Source of the DNA: a virus
Strand: one strand, 5' to 3'
IMG/VR virus record: IMGVR_UViG_3300030451_002321
Span: 1 to 58,477 of that record
Length of the DNA stretch: 58,477 bases
Shown here in pieces: positions 45,659-54,673 of this stretch; the stretch's first letter is position 1, and every line of letters begins with the position of its first letter. The position numbers were made by a program, and so were the translations under genes. The notes beneath the pieces are model-generated. The model did no database searches and was not told the DNA's origin. It saw nothing but the letters and a program-made list of their open reading frames with translations.

Positions 45659-46408
45659 CATCAATTGCTCGAACTGAGGGCAGGCGAAAATATCCATTCC
45701 GGGGTGCAGACCGCATCCTGTACTGGGGGTACCCCCACAGGCTTTGCAAATAACAGGCATGCCTGCTGCCGCAGCAGCACGTGCATCACGGCTCTTCTTG
45801 AGAGGAGCAGACTCACCTTCAGCATCTTCGCGGTCAACACCGGTTCCCTCATGAGGATTCATGCGGCCTGAAAGTCCTTCCATGTCCACTTTCTTGTCGG
45901 CCTTCTTGCGCTTAGGCTTGGCGTCCTCGGTTTCAATGGGACGGTCACGGGTGGAGTAGTAAGCGGTACGGGTCTGTCCACCCGTTTCAGTCATGAAGTG
46001 GGGGTTGACGTTGGTAATCTTCTCAGCCATCTGCTCGCCTTCAGCCTTGGCCATGGTACCGCAGCCTGCCTTGAGGCAACCGCCCTTTTCCATCTTAGCG
46101 CCACACTCAGGACAATCCTTGGCTTTCTCGACTTTACCGTGGGCCTTGTCACATTCTGCTTTTTGCTTTTCAGTACATTCAGAATACTTCTTGCCGAAAC
46201 GCTTCATGCAGTACTTGTCTTTGTCGGCCATGCTCGCCTTCTGCATCTTGGTCGGGCCACCGCAACCCATCTTCATGCAGTTACCCATCTTGTCCAACTT
46301 TCCGTCGTCACACTTAGGACAATCACGGGCCTTCTCAAGCGTGTCAAGTCGAACGGCCATTTCGCGGGCCTTGGTCAGTGCTTCAGATTCAACGGGTCGT
46401 GGCTTCAT
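45656..46408 (-). CDS. multi-zinc-ribbon protein
   Basis: A 250-residue, Lys-rich protein with repeated CxxC units. The first is DCPKCDDGKLDKMGNC followed by GCGGP; the second is DCPECGAKMEKGGC with GCG; the third is ICKACGGTPSTGC with ACPQF near the C-terminus. The first two are internal duplicates. A helical, Lys/Cys-rich linker lies between them. The start overlaps the preceding gene (ATGA). Multiple zinc ribbons suggest DNA or protein bridging in the capsid, but no family was recognised. Confidence 0.65.
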   Translation of the reverse strand: MKPRPVESEALTKAREMAVRLDTLEKARDCPKCDDGKLDKMGNCMKMGCGGPTKMQKASMADKDKYCMKRFGKKYSECTEKQKAECDKAHGKVEKAKDCPECGAKMEKGGCLKAGCGTMAKAEGEQMAEKITNVNPHFMTETGGQTRTAYYSTRDRPIETEDAKPKRKKADKKVDMEGLSGRMNPHEGTGVDREDAEGESAPLKKSRDARAAAAAGMPVICKACGGTPSTGCGLHPGMDIFACPQFEQLM

Positions 46409-46743
46409 TCAGGTGCCCCCTTTGCTTGTTGTGCCATTTCGTGAATGTCTTCCCACGACATGTTGTGAAACTCTTCGTTTGATTGAGGAATAGAAGTAGC
46501 AGGGCCTCCCTTGAGGATGGAGTTGTTTTCCATGTCCATACGAAGGGGGTCGGGCATGAGGTCGTCCGCATACGGAGTGGTCACAGGGACGAAGCCCGCC
46601 TTGCGGAACAGTCCTTTGGGGGAGGAAATAAGGCTACGAAGGCGCTCATTTTCTGCTTTGAGCAAGGCAAGGTCAGAATCCATGCCTTCCATCTTGGTGA
46701 TGAGGACACTCATCAGGCGTTCAACCGATGATTCCTCAGTCAT
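46405..46743 (-). CDS. coiled-coil protein with scaffold-like C-terminal tag
   Basis: A 112-residue protein. Residues ~5-45 form a leucine-zipper-like coiled coil (LMSVLITKMEGMDSDLALLK followed by AENERLRSLI). The C-terminus, HNMSWEDIHEMAQQAKGAPE, matches the end of the protease-scaffold protein (SMSWDEVHNLAGRALRGE) at nine of about twelve positions or by close substitution. Both could dock on the same surface of the procapsid, for instance the portal or the capsid interior. The start follows the previous stop by five bases. Confidence 0.65.
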   Translation of the reverse strand: MTEESSVERLMSVLITKMEGMDSDLALLKAENERLRSLISSPKGLFRKAGFVPVTTPYADDLMPDPLRMDMENNSILKGGPATSIPQSNEEFHNMSWEDIHEMAQQAKGAPE

Positions 46744-46748
46744 TCAAA

Positions 46749-47171
46749 TCAGCCCCATCGTCCAAGGGTTCCTTGGGCGCGAGTCATGCGCCCCTTGTAG
46801 CCGTTGGAAATGACACCGGGAATGCGTGGTCCTTCCATAGGAACCGTTTCCACCTCTTGCACAAACTTGCGCACAGGAACACCACCGGCGAAGATGTCGT
46901 TGGGACCGCGAGCGTTGGGAAGAGCGTCTTGCGCCTTCGCAATCTCAAGGTTGAGGTCTTCAAGCAAGTAGTCGCTCAACTTGCTGACTTCAGACAGGTG
47001 CTCCTTTGCAAGACTTCCATCGCCACTTTCAAGGGCAGTCTGAAAAGCGTTTTGCGCTTGTTGCATTTTACGGGCCATGGGGTGCATCTTGAGCAGGTCC
47101 AAATCAATCCCTCGTTTCTCGCAGGTGGGTGGTGGATAAAAAGATTCAGGCCCCACGGGGTCGTCGGGCAT
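46749..47171 (-). CDS. small helical protein next to portal
   Basis: A 140-residue protein starting 26 bases inside the end of the portal gene. The GTG at 47156 is an alternative start. A Pro-rich N-terminus is followed by helices: KMQQAQNAFQTALESGDGSL and EHLSEVSKLSDYLLEDLNLE. It is acidic in the middle and basic at the end (YKGRMTRAQGTLGRWG). It may be a portal-associated or internal head protein; no family was recognised. Confidence 0.55.
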   Translation of the reverse strand: MPDDPVGPESFYPPPTCEKRGIDLDLLKMHPMARKMQQAQNAFQTALESGDGSLAKEHLSEVSKLSDYLLEDLNLEIAKAQDALPNARGPNDIFAGGVPVRKFVQEVETVPMEGPRIPGVISNGYKGRMTRAQGTLGRWG

Positions 47172-48894
47172 TCAGAAGTGCGTTGCTAACGTTCTGTGCC
47201 AAGTTAGGTTCAGGACCACGTTGTTGAACGCTGCTAACCGGGGCACCGCTGCCCACTGTAGCACGTCGCTCAGGAGCAGCCGGACCTCGATTACGAATGC
47301 CCATGCCTTGACCACCGGGTTGTGGTGGAGGCATTGGCATACCGGGCGGCATACCACGGGCCATCGGCATACCACCTTGCATTTGAGGTGGCATTGGCAT
47401 CCCTCCACCCGGCGGCATACCCGGAGGTGGCATCGGCATACCCGGTGGGGCACCACCCGGCGGCATACCGGGTTGTTGCGGTTGTGGCTTGCGGTACACG
47501 AAGCGAATGTCGCGGTTTGATGGGTCCTCAAGCAGTTCCGGTTGGAAGCCCAGTTGAGCCATGCGCTGAGCCACGTTGAGTTCCTGCTCGTCGCGGCGCA
47601 GGCGAGTAATTTCGTCTTCTTCCTCGTTGGGGTACAACGTAAGTTTCCAATCGTTGACACTCATTTGCTTGAGCAAGCGCGGGAACAGAACATCGGTGTA
47701 CACCTTTTGGCCAAACTCAACGGCACGGTTGGTGACAAGAATCTGCATGCCTTCGTTGTTAAGGCCACCGGACTTACCGTTGTCCACCATGAAGATGCTC
47801 GACACACCATAGAATGCAGCAATGCGGTTACGGATTTCCTCACGGACAGGAATGTACTGCATCTCCTCAAGTGTGTCCATGAACTTTATCCAGTTCACAC
47901 CACCGCGACCCGTTTGACTTTCAATTCCAACACGTGGAATGTAGTGTGGGTCGCGCTCCATCTTTTCATCAACAGACTTCCAAAACGACTTCATGGACTC
48001 AAGATTGTCCGTGGTGACAGAAATGATGCCCTTGGGCATTCGGCGCTTTTGGTACGCGGTGTACATGTAATTGTCCATGGCCGTAAGCGTCATGGCCTGA
48101 CGCCACATGGTGTTGACCGGACTTCGACCGTACAACTTTGATGGCGTGTACTTGCTCACGTGCAGAACTTCACCCTCAATGAAGTACTGCGTCTTACCGC
48201 TTCCTGCCATGTTGACGTAATGCACGTCCTCAAGTTCTCGACCGCACACGTCACACGTCTTGTCATCAGCGTGCGTCTTGACTTCGTTGCGATGGATGCG
48301 GCAGACCTTGAAACGACCACCACGTACACCGCGCTTGTCAGCGACAATGCGCATGAAAATGGGGTCACCGCGAACCATTTCCTTAATTCTATAGAATGCA
48401 ATGTCCTTGGACTCAGGGTCAATGAAGTACTCCTTGACCAAGATGAGGAAAGCGTCGTCCACAATGTTGAGGTCGTTTTCAATTTCATGTAGCAGGTGAA
48501 CAAAAGATTGCTCCATTGAGTTTTCCTGATTCAACAACCACTTGGGGTAGGTCAACTCATCAGGGTCAGGTTTGCGTACTGAGCCACCGCACGTGGTACA
48601 CTCAGTCATTTCCTGTTGGAACTCTTCGTCACACACCGTACACTTCGATGTGAACTTCTTTTCCCAGTAGTAACCACGACGGAACATTTCCTGTCGCAAC
48701 TTGGAAAGAACCGTGCGCAGAATCAGGGATTCGTTGCTGACCGCGTACAGGGCAGGGATGGTGATACCCTGCGCCATGACCGGCTCCTGAATGCCGCTCG
48801 ACCACAACGGCATAGTTGGAGTGGGCGATTCGCGGGAGCGAAACGGGCGACGGAGGCCCGACAAGAAGCGAGAAATACGTCCTTCTTCAGCCAT
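47146..48894 (-). CDS. portal protein with zinc ribbons
   Basis: A ~582-residue portal (dodecameric DNA gateway at the capsid vertex). The core has YTPSKLYGRSPVNTMWRQAM, DNYMYTAYQKRRMPKGII, the IRNRIAAFYGVSSIFMVD and GGLNNEGMQILVTNRAVEFG phrases, and VLFPRLLKQMSVNDWKLTLY near the clip/wing. Two zinc-ribbon insertions are unusual: CTVC...CTTCGG near 85-103, and CRIH...CDVCGREL near 200-225. The C-terminal ~100 residues are a Pro/Gly/Met-rich tail with runs such as PPGMPMPPPGMPPGGGMPMP, probably disordered. ATG 48894 overlaps the previous stop. Internal zinc binding in portals is something I associate with archaeal head-tailed viruses. Confidence 0.85.
   Translation of the reverse strand: MAEEGRISRFLSGLRRPFRSRESPTPTMPLWSSGIQEPVMAQGITIPALYAVSNESLILRTVLSKLRQEMFRRGYYWEKKFTSKCTVCDEEFQQEMTECTTCGGSVRKPDPDELTYPKWLLNQENSMEQSFVHLLHEIENDLNIVDDAFLILVKEYFIDPESKDIAFYRIKEMVRGDPIFMRIVADKRGVRGGRFKVCRIHRNEVKTHADDKTCDVCGRELEDVHYVNMAGSGKTQYFIEGEVLHVSKYTPSKLYGRSPVNTMWRQAMTLTAMDNYMYTAYQKRRMPKGIISVTTDNLESMKSFWKSVDEKMERDPHYIPRVGIESQTGRGGVNWIKFMDTLEEMQYIPVREEIRNRIAAFYGVSSIFMVDNGKSGGLNNEGMQILVTNRAVEFGQKVYTDVLFPRLLKQMSVNDWKLTLYPNEEEDEITRLRRDEQELNVAQRMAQLGFQPELLEDPSNRDIRFVYRKPQPQQPGMPPGGAPPGMPMPPPGMPPGGGMPMPPQMQGGMPMARGMPPGMPMPPPQPGGQGMGIRNRGPAAPERRATVGSGAPVSSVQQRGPEPNLAQNVSNALLNARRPRGA
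47318..47486 (-). repeat. low-complexity Pro/Gly/Met repeat in portal tail
   Basis: A run of imperfect short repeats of the ggc-ata-ccn-ggn type (on the plus strand) coding MPPPGMPPGG-like units at the portal C-terminus. The repeats are translated low complexity, with no spacer-repeat pattern and no terminal inverted repeats, so this is protein-coding repetition rather than a mobile or regulatory element. Confidence 0.8.
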
Positions 48895-50192
48895 CACACA
48901 CCCTCCGCGTACACACCAATTGTGTCGGCATCAATGCCCCACTTGTCAAGCAGACCGTCGGCCTTTGCTTTATGGTCTTTCCAATTGGAGAAAGTCACAA
49001 GCCGGTACAACTCCTGCTTGCGCATTGAATCGGTTTCATCCACATATGTCAGCATAGCACGTGCCTGTGTGGTCTTCAACATCATGTGAGGAAGGGTGGC
49101 CTTGAGCACACGGCGAATGTCGTCTTTGCGAGAAAAGATGAGACGGTGTACGCTTTTCTTTGTGTTCTTCGACACCTTTTGGTCCGTCACAAGACGACCA
49201 CACCCCATGGCCTTGTGCAAGTCCTCACACAGTTGCTTGCCTGAATCACCACTGGCCACAAACGTCACCCGTGGGTCACCACGTTCGCTGATGAAGATGC
49301 TACCGTCAGAATCCAACGAGCCTGCCATGTATGCCCAAATGTCCTTGATGATGAATCCTTCACGCCCCAACTTCACGTAGTCACCACGTGACGTGCTCTT
49401 GAAGATGTTCAACTCCTCTCCGTACATTTTGAGCAGTGAACTCATCCGCTTAGGCGTGAGATTGCGATTGAGAGTACCAACCCCACGACGGATAATCTCA
49501 CGGCTACTGAGATGGCCATTTTCCTCCAATTGCTCAGACGCAAAGTACAGTGCAGTCTGCTCTTCCTTAGCCAAGGAATCAACTTGGTGTAGTACGTTTC
49601 GCCACATTTTGCGAGCATCCTTCTGCATTTGCGTAGCATCCACCCACGATTGTTGGTCGTCAATCGTCCAATCCACCTTACCGTTGAGCATTTGCAGGAC
49701 GGTGTTGGCCTTCAAGAATTGGTGACATGCCTTCTGCAACGACACTGAGCGGGACTCTCCGAACTTGCGCAGCGCCTTGAGGCTGCGGTCAGTCAGTCCC
49801 ATTTGTTTGATGACGCTTTCCATGCCGTCCGACCATGACAAGTTGCCAATGGTTGCCTCCACCTCAAGTGACTTGAGTTGTCGAACAAGACCAATGGTTT
49901 CGTCGTACTCGTCACGGTTGGCTTTGTCGTGACGGCGCATTTTGCGGCACTCACGAATAATGGTATCAGCATCCTTGCCCCAGTAGGTTTCAAGCCACCC
50001 ATCACCGTTCTTTGGGAACTCACGCTTCTTCAGTTCTTTGTTGATGTACACCGAAGATGTCTGCTGAAGCGGTAGGTCACGTGGATTGAATGCGGGGTGC
50101 TGAGCGAGGTTGTTCACGACCATTTTGGTCAGCGCGTCTTCGCAGACAACAGGGAGGTCATAGGCATCCCCGACCAACGCGCTCCCCCACAT
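48894..50192 (-). CDS. LAGLIDADG-family nuclease-like protein in packaging cluster
   Basis: A protein of about 430 residues. The first ~200 residues are helical and charged, with no known domain. A winged-helix-like region follows near 215-280 (LSSREIIRRGVGTLNRNLTP). Then comes a single LAGLIDADG motif, WAYMAGSLDSDGSIFI, with the catalytic aspartate position kept (residue ~297), followed by SVHRLIFSRKDDIRRVLKA and AMLTYVDETD, as in this family. One motif suggests a homodimer. It lies between TerL and portal, with tight coupling to the portal gene, so it does not look like an intron or intein passenger. It may help cut DNA for packaging, like the HNH nucleases next to terminases in HK97-like phages. 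ATG 50192 was chosen over GTG 50201. Confidence 0.7.
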   Translation of the reverse strand: MWGSALVGDAYDLPVVCEDALTKMVVNNLAQHPAFNPRDLPLQQTSSVYINKELKKREFPKNGDGWLETYWGKDADTIIRECRKMRRHDKANRDEYDETIGLVRQLKSLEVEATIGNLSWSDGMESVIKQMGLTDRSLKALRKFGESRSVSLQKACHQFLKANTVLQMLNGKVDWTIDDQQSWVDATQMQKDARKMWRNVLHQVDSLAKEEQTALYFASEQLEENGHLSSREIIRRGVGTLNRNLTPKRMSSLLKMYGEELNIFKSTSRGDYVKLGREGFIIKDIWAYMAGSLDSDGSIFISERGDPRVTFVASGDSGKQLCEDLHKAMGCGRLVTDQKVSKNTKKSVHRLIFSRKDDIRRVLKATLPHMMLKTTQARAMLTYVDETDSMRKQELYRLVTFSNWKDHKAKADGLLDKWGIDADTIGVYAEGV

Positions 50193-50245
50193 AATGACCA
50201 CTCACTTGACCATTGGTTAAAAGCCCCACTCTCCAAATGGGTATT

Positions 50246-51733
50246 TCATGGCGTCAACCACCCTCCAAACCGGTTGCCCTGATTCTTGTCTTTGCCTCCA
50301 CCGAGCCAATCACCGAAACCGGGCATGTAGTCGTCAAGCATCACAATGCTGCCACGGAACTCCTTGGTGCCCCAATTGGCCAACGCAAGAGCCATGGCCA
50401 AGTCATCGTGGGTGCCCACGCTTTCCAACTTCCCATTTTTCTGCATACCAAAGCGGTTGAGTTCTTGCTCCAACTTGTGCGTGAACGTACGGCTGCGCTC
50501 GTCACCGTAGGGCGTACGAATGTGACCTTGCTCAAAGGCCATGAGGAGAGACATGAACATGGATTCCTTGCGTTGCCTTGTGGTCATGAAGGTCTTGATG
50601 GGAATGTCGTCACGCATGTCTTGCAGTTCAGCAGCGAACATACGTTGGAAGTTGTTGCCTTCAAGTTCAATCAGGTCCGGTTGGAAACGGTTGTTGAGCA
50701 GCAAAATGTGCTTTTTCTGCGCTGCACTACCCAGTCCCTTTTCGTGAACAATACCGACAATTTGCTTTTGGTTGTCACCGGGCAGCACCCGCATCACCAG
50801 CATAGCCGTGAAGTCAGCGTTCTTGTCAGACGCAATAGCCGTGTCCCACCCAATGAAGTGTTGACCAAAGACACCCATTGGTTCGCCTTCTTCGTCGTGC
50901 TCCATTTCAGCGCGGTCAAGCAAAACAAGGTTCTTGTCCCGAGCCTTCTCCAAAATGTCATTGGGAAACATACTGGCAACGTCGTGAATCGGCTCACACA
51001 AGTACTCACGCGAAAACTGAATGGCGGGCATGGACAAACGCCGTTGGTCCAGTGACTCCAAATCCCATCGCTCAGGCCACAGGGCTTTGCCCTCGTTGTC
51101 AATTGCAGGGTAGGTTTCAACGGTGAACGCCTCACGCTCCTCCAGTTCAGCGTACAGGTCGTTGTAACTGAACGGTGTACCGACAATCATCATGCGGCCC
51201 GTGTGGTGGAGCACAGGAAGCAGAACACCATAGAACCAGTCAGCCGCACGCTGCAACTCCGTACCGGTTGTGCCCCACAGAATGTCGTCGCACACCACAA
51301 CGTTTGGGTGGAAACCACGGGTACCACCGCCCACGGACTTTGCCATCATACGGCTCCCGTTAGTGAACTCAAAGTACGTCTTGCGCCATGGTCGGCCTTC
51401 AGGGGTAAGGTGACGCAAACATGGTGTGGATTCGATGTTGTTGCGGATAAACCGCATGTGCTCAAGCGTCTGCTCAAGCGAGTGCGAGAAAATCATGACG
51501 TGAGTGTTGGGCTGAAAAGCCGCAATCCACAGGGCATAGGACATGAAAAAGACAGACTTGCCGTGGTCACGGCTTGCTTTCACACAGTAGTATCTGTTAC
51601 TGGCAAGTCCGTTGTCCCACGATTCGTGGTGACCTGAGTAATCGAAGCCAAGGATTTCAGTGAAGAAGTACTTGAACGACTTGGCAGACATCTGCCGGTC
51701 CATCTCATGGATGAACTCTTCCATGTCGGACAT
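50246..51733 (-). CDS. terL: terminase large subunit
   Basis: A 495-residue packaging motor. The ATPase part has Walker A ASRDHGKSVFFMS (52-64), Walker B VVVCDDI (145-151), and the coupling motif MMIVGTPFSYNDLY. The C-terminal RNase H-fold nuclease keeps its three acidic positions: FIGWDTA, DLIELEGNNFQRMF and VGTHDDLAMALALA. It would cut concatemeric DNA and drive it through the portal using ATP. The start overlaps the preceding stop (TGATG). An arginine-rich C-terminal tail is not present; it ends FGGWLTP. Length and motifs are normal for the family. Confidence 0.95.
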   Translation of the reverse strand: MSDMEEFIHEMDRQMSAKSFKYFFTEILGFDYSGHHESWDNGLASNRYYCVKASRDHGKSVFFMSYALWIAAFQPNTHVMIFSHSLEQTLEHMRFIRNNIESTPCLRHLTPEGRPWRKTYFEFTNGSRMMAKSVGGGTRGFHPNVVVCDDILWGTTGTELQRAADWFYGVLLPVLHHTGRMMIVGTPFSYNDLYAELEEREAFTVETYPAIDNEGKALWPERWDLESLDQRRLSMPAIQFSREYLCEPIHDVASMFPNDILEKARDKNLVLLDRAEMEHDEEGEPMGVFGQHFIGWDTAIASDKNADFTAMLVMRVLPGDNQKQIVGIVHEKGLGSAAQKKHILLLNNRFQPDLIELEGNNFQRMFAAELQDMRDDIPIKTFMTTRQRKESMFMSLLMAFEQGHIRTPYGDERSRTFTHKLEQELNRFGMQKNGKLESVGTHDDLAMALALANWGTKEFRGSIVMLDDYMPGFGDWLGGGKDKNQGNRFGGWLTP

Positions 51734-52494
51734 CAGCCCATCCTCTTCAGCAAGTAGTTCAAGGCGTGAGTAAATGGGTCAGCGGAGTTTGTAACTGGCA
51801 TGTACGTATTACCCGGTTGGCCCGGTGGCATGAATTGATTACCCACTCCTTGCTGCTGCGGTTGCTGCCCCTGTTGAGGTTGCTGAGGAGCGGTCGGAGC
51901 GGTCACTGGTGGTTGTACCGCAACTGGTTGTGTGGGAGCAGTTACCGGGGCAGGGGCGAATTGTTGCGTTGGTTGTTGCTGAGCCATAGCACCCAAGGTT
52001 GCTTGAGGAAAGATGTTTTGCTGAGGGTTGTACTGAGCACCACCTGCACGTTGATTCGTGCTGAAAAAAGCCGGTGCTCCCTCAGGGAGGAGGTTGTTTG
52101 ATGGTTGATACGAAGGGGTAACGCTTTGTGGAAGTGGGATGCTTGCAGGAGACTGGGGTTGTTGAGGTCTTGGACCCAAATCCTCTATGTTGTTGGTGAG
52201 GCTAAACGGCACGTTTGCCCTGTACATCGCAGGTGCGCTCAAATAGGCTTCAGCACCACGTCCTGATTGTGCTTGTTCCGCTGCTTGTTGTGCGGTAGCC
52301 ACCGCAGAAAAACCACGACCTGCAAGGTCACCCATAGCAGCAAGACGAGTGCCAAGTTTTCGATTTCGTCCAAAAGCAGCACCGGCCAAATCACGAAGAC
52401 CATGTTTTCCTGCCCCAACTGTGAATTGAACGTCACGCGAACCGGGAACCAAACCCACTGCGCTTTCGTTCTTGAGGACGAGGACTGGCTTCAT
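51733..52494 (-). CDS. Gln/Pro-rich protein with C-terminal DAW-like motif
   Basis: A 253-residue protein. The N-terminal ~75 residues are basic with mixed strand and helix (RKLGTRLAAMGDLAGRGFSA). The rest is long low-complexity Gln, Pro, Ala and Thr, with runs such as PQQPQQGQQPQQQGVGNQF. The last residues, DPFTHALNYLLKRMG, resemble the recurring DAW motif. GAGGTGA lies before the ATG. It is upstream of TerL and coupled to it. Function unknown; an intrinsically disordered linker or tether is likely. Confidence 0.6.
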   Translation of the reverse strand: MKPVLVLKNESAVGLVPGSRDVQFTVGAGKHGLRDLAGAAFGRNRKLGTRLAAMGDLAGRGFSAVATAQQAAEQAQSGRGAEAYLSAPAMYRANVPFSLTNNIEDLGPRPQQPQSPASIPLPQSVTPSYQPSNNLLPEGAPAFFSTNQRAGGAQYNPQQNIFPQATLGAMAQQQPTQQFAPAPVTAPTQPVAVQPPVTAPTAPQQPQQGQQPQQQGVGNQFMPPGQPGNTYMPVTNSADPFTHALNYLLKRMG

Positions 52495-52498
52495 TGCT

Positions 52499-54673
52499 TC
52501 ACCTCAGACTCATTTTGATGACCTTGACGACTTCAGGGGTTGTGGAGTAGGACTTTGCGATGTTGTGCCAATCACCCATGGTGTGGTTGATGGTCGTTAC
52601 TTCTTCTGAGGTGAGTCCTACATAAGAAGCCAACTGACGCGCAGAAGACAACGATGACGACATGTGCTTGGTGACGTTTGCATCGAGTTCAGCCTCGCGG
52701 TACTGCATTCGCTCAAGTGCCTTCATCACTTGGTCCATGACGGGTAGGTGAGAATCTTCGCTGCGCAGGAATTGAGTCAGCATGGTTTGTTGCGGGTCAG
52801 CAAGTGCAGCACGGCTGCGCAACTCTTGCTCGGTAAATTGGGTTGGGTCTTCGGGCATCACTTGTCTTCCACTCCCTGCGGCCTGTAGCATCTGTCTGTA
52901 CGCTTCCGGTGTCATTGTTGCAATGTTTCGTCGGTTTGCTTGGAACGTTGGGTCCATGGGTTGCATCATTGTTGGTCGGACGGTGGGTTCCAAAGGTGCC
53001 CCTGCGCCCAGTCTGGGAGGCGGAGGTGAAGAACCTCTCCCCTCGATGGTGGAACTACTTCCATCAAGGGGTTGTGTCGCGGACGCAGGGACTCGTTCAA
53101 TTGGCTCGATGTGGCCGGGTGCATGGTTGGCGAAGTGACCAACGGTTGGATAGTGGTAGTTTTGCATGTGCTCTTCAAGAGCAATGGTCGGCTCTATTTG
53201 GTTGCCGTAGTAATTCACAAGGTCAGCGCCAACCATGCGCTCGGTAGGAATCTCACCAAGACCCCGACGTGTCTGATGGCCACGACCTTCTGCTTGGTGG
53301 TCAGCCAGTGCTTCGATGATACGACGGTTGGTTTCAGATGCGGCTTGGTCTTCAGGGGACGGTGAGCCGAACGTCATTTCACTGAGAGCGGAGCGTCCTT
53401 CTTCTTCACCGTGGCCAAACACGCGAGCAAGGCCCATGACACGCGCAGCCTTGTCGTGCATCCCTGAGCCTTTACCTGATGCCCCACCGGTGAAGTATTG
53501 CCGGTGGTCGTCGTACGAAAGCCCATCAGCAACATCTTCGATGCGCTCCATGACTTGGTTGTACAGACGCATGAAGTTACCACCACCCTGATTGGCGCGA
53601 CCAAACAGGAACATCATGGCAGGAATGCTTGACACTTCTTTGATGACACCATCAATCAACGACGGGTCTTGCAACGCTTCACGCAGGGGACGCTGCATGC
53701 GTCCTCCCGGTCCGTCGAATGTAACCGGAATGTTTGGAATGGAGTCAATTTTACCCTCACGTACCAATTGCATGATGTGCTCCTTGGCCGTACGCATCAT
53801 GGCAACGGGCATTTTGTTTTGCTTCATTGGTCTGAAAAACACGTCAGGCAGATGATGCAATGCTTCCCACGTGAACACGGGTGATTGTTGCGAGTGAGCA
53901 AAGTCATCTGAAAACGGTGCCTTGGAATCCTCAAGCATAGCCCCACCGGGGTCGTCCATAATCGAATGAATGTACTTGGGTGGAGCAGTGTAGTTGGCGT
54001 ACACATACGGTTTGTTTTCCTGTAGGAACTTGGCGTTGCCTTCCAAAGAGCGAACGTTGTCCTCACCAATCAGTTCTTCCAACAAGTGGCGCAGTTCAAC
54101 GTTGAACGGCAAGTAGTAGGATTCAACAAACTCACCGTTAGGGTTGGTTGCCGCACCACGGTTGGTTGCAAGGGTCACCTTTGTGCCGTCATGAGCACGT
54201 GAGGGGCGGTTGGTTTCCTCACGGCTTGCCATGGTGTCAGTAGGCAGTGGGGCTGAGCGCAACTTGCGCCATTCCTCACTGTCGAACGAACTTAACTTGT
54301 GTGCCTCGTCTTTGTGTTTGTCGTTGTACAGGTCAATGGCGCGGTTCATCAGTTCAACCACGTCACCTGACTGCACATTGAAGCGCATTTTTTGCAGTCC
54401 CTTTAGCAAGCGATACGCTGCTGCGTCAATGCCGTGTTGGAAAAACGCACGACCGTCATCACGGGTATGGTAGTAGTGAATGCCCCCATCGTCCTTTTCC
54501 CATTGCCCTTCGTACACGTTGCCGTGTCCGTCGTGAGCAAAAGCAGGAGCGTCAAGTTCTCCTTGAGGTCGGAATGCTTGGGGTGGCGGGTTACGCAAAA
54601 CCACTCGACCACGAGGACCTGAGTGGACAAGCCCCCATGCCTTGAGAAGCATGGGGACGTTTGCGTAAATCAT
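52499..54673 (-). CDS. large hypothetical protein in packaging cluster
   Basis: A 724-residue protein of unknown function. The N-terminus starts MIYANVPMLLKAWGLVHSG. It contains mixed helical segments (SIPNIPVTFDGPGGRMQRPL), a Pro/Ser/Thr-rich, disordered region at about 540-600, and a C-terminal helical part ending WHNIAKSYSTTPEVVKVIKM, which looks like a helix-turn-helix. It overlaps the upstream gene (ATGA). The late-packaging position suggests a virion-internal or DNA-binding protein. No catalytic motif seen. Confidence 0.6.
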   Translation of the reverse strand: MIYANVPMLLKAWGLVHSGPRGRVVLRNPPPQAFRPQGELDAPAFAHDGHGNVYEGQWEKDDGGIHYYHTRDDGRAFFQHGIDAAAYRLLKGLQKMRFNVQSGDVVELMNRAIDLYNDKHKDEAHKLSSFDSEEWRKLRSAPLPTDTMASREETNRPSRAHDGTKVTLATNRGAATNPNGEFVESYYLPFNVELRHLLEELIGEDNVRSLEGNAKFLQENKPYVYANYTAPPKYIHSIMDDPGGAMLEDSKAPFSDDFAHSQQSPVFTWEALHHLPDVFFRPMKQNKMPVAMMRTAKEHIMQLVREGKIDSIPNIPVTFDGPGGRMQRPLREALQDPSLIDGVIKEVSSIPAMMFLFGRANQGGGNFMRLYNQVMERIEDVADGLSYDDHRQYFTGGASGKGSGMHDKAARVMGLARVFGHGEEEGRSALSEMTFGSPSPEDQAASETNRRIIEALADHQAEGRGHQTRRGLGEIPTERMVGADLVNYYGNQIEPTIALEEHMQNYHYPTVGHFANHAPGHIEPIERVPASATQPLDGSSSTIEGRGSSPPPPRLGAGAPLEPTVRPTMMQPMDPTFQANRRNIATMTPEAYRQMLQAAGSGRQVMPEDPTQFTEQELRSRAALADPQQTMLTQFLRSEDSHLPVMDQVMKALERMQYREAELDANVTKHMSSSLSSARQLASYVGLTSEEVTTINHTMGDWHNIAKSYSTTPEVVKVIKMSLR

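Noticed and set aside
47318-47486. Possible repeat array (CRISPR-like)
   Set aside because: Repeats are degenerate, without unique spacers, and are explained as the Pro/Gly/Met-rich portal tail.
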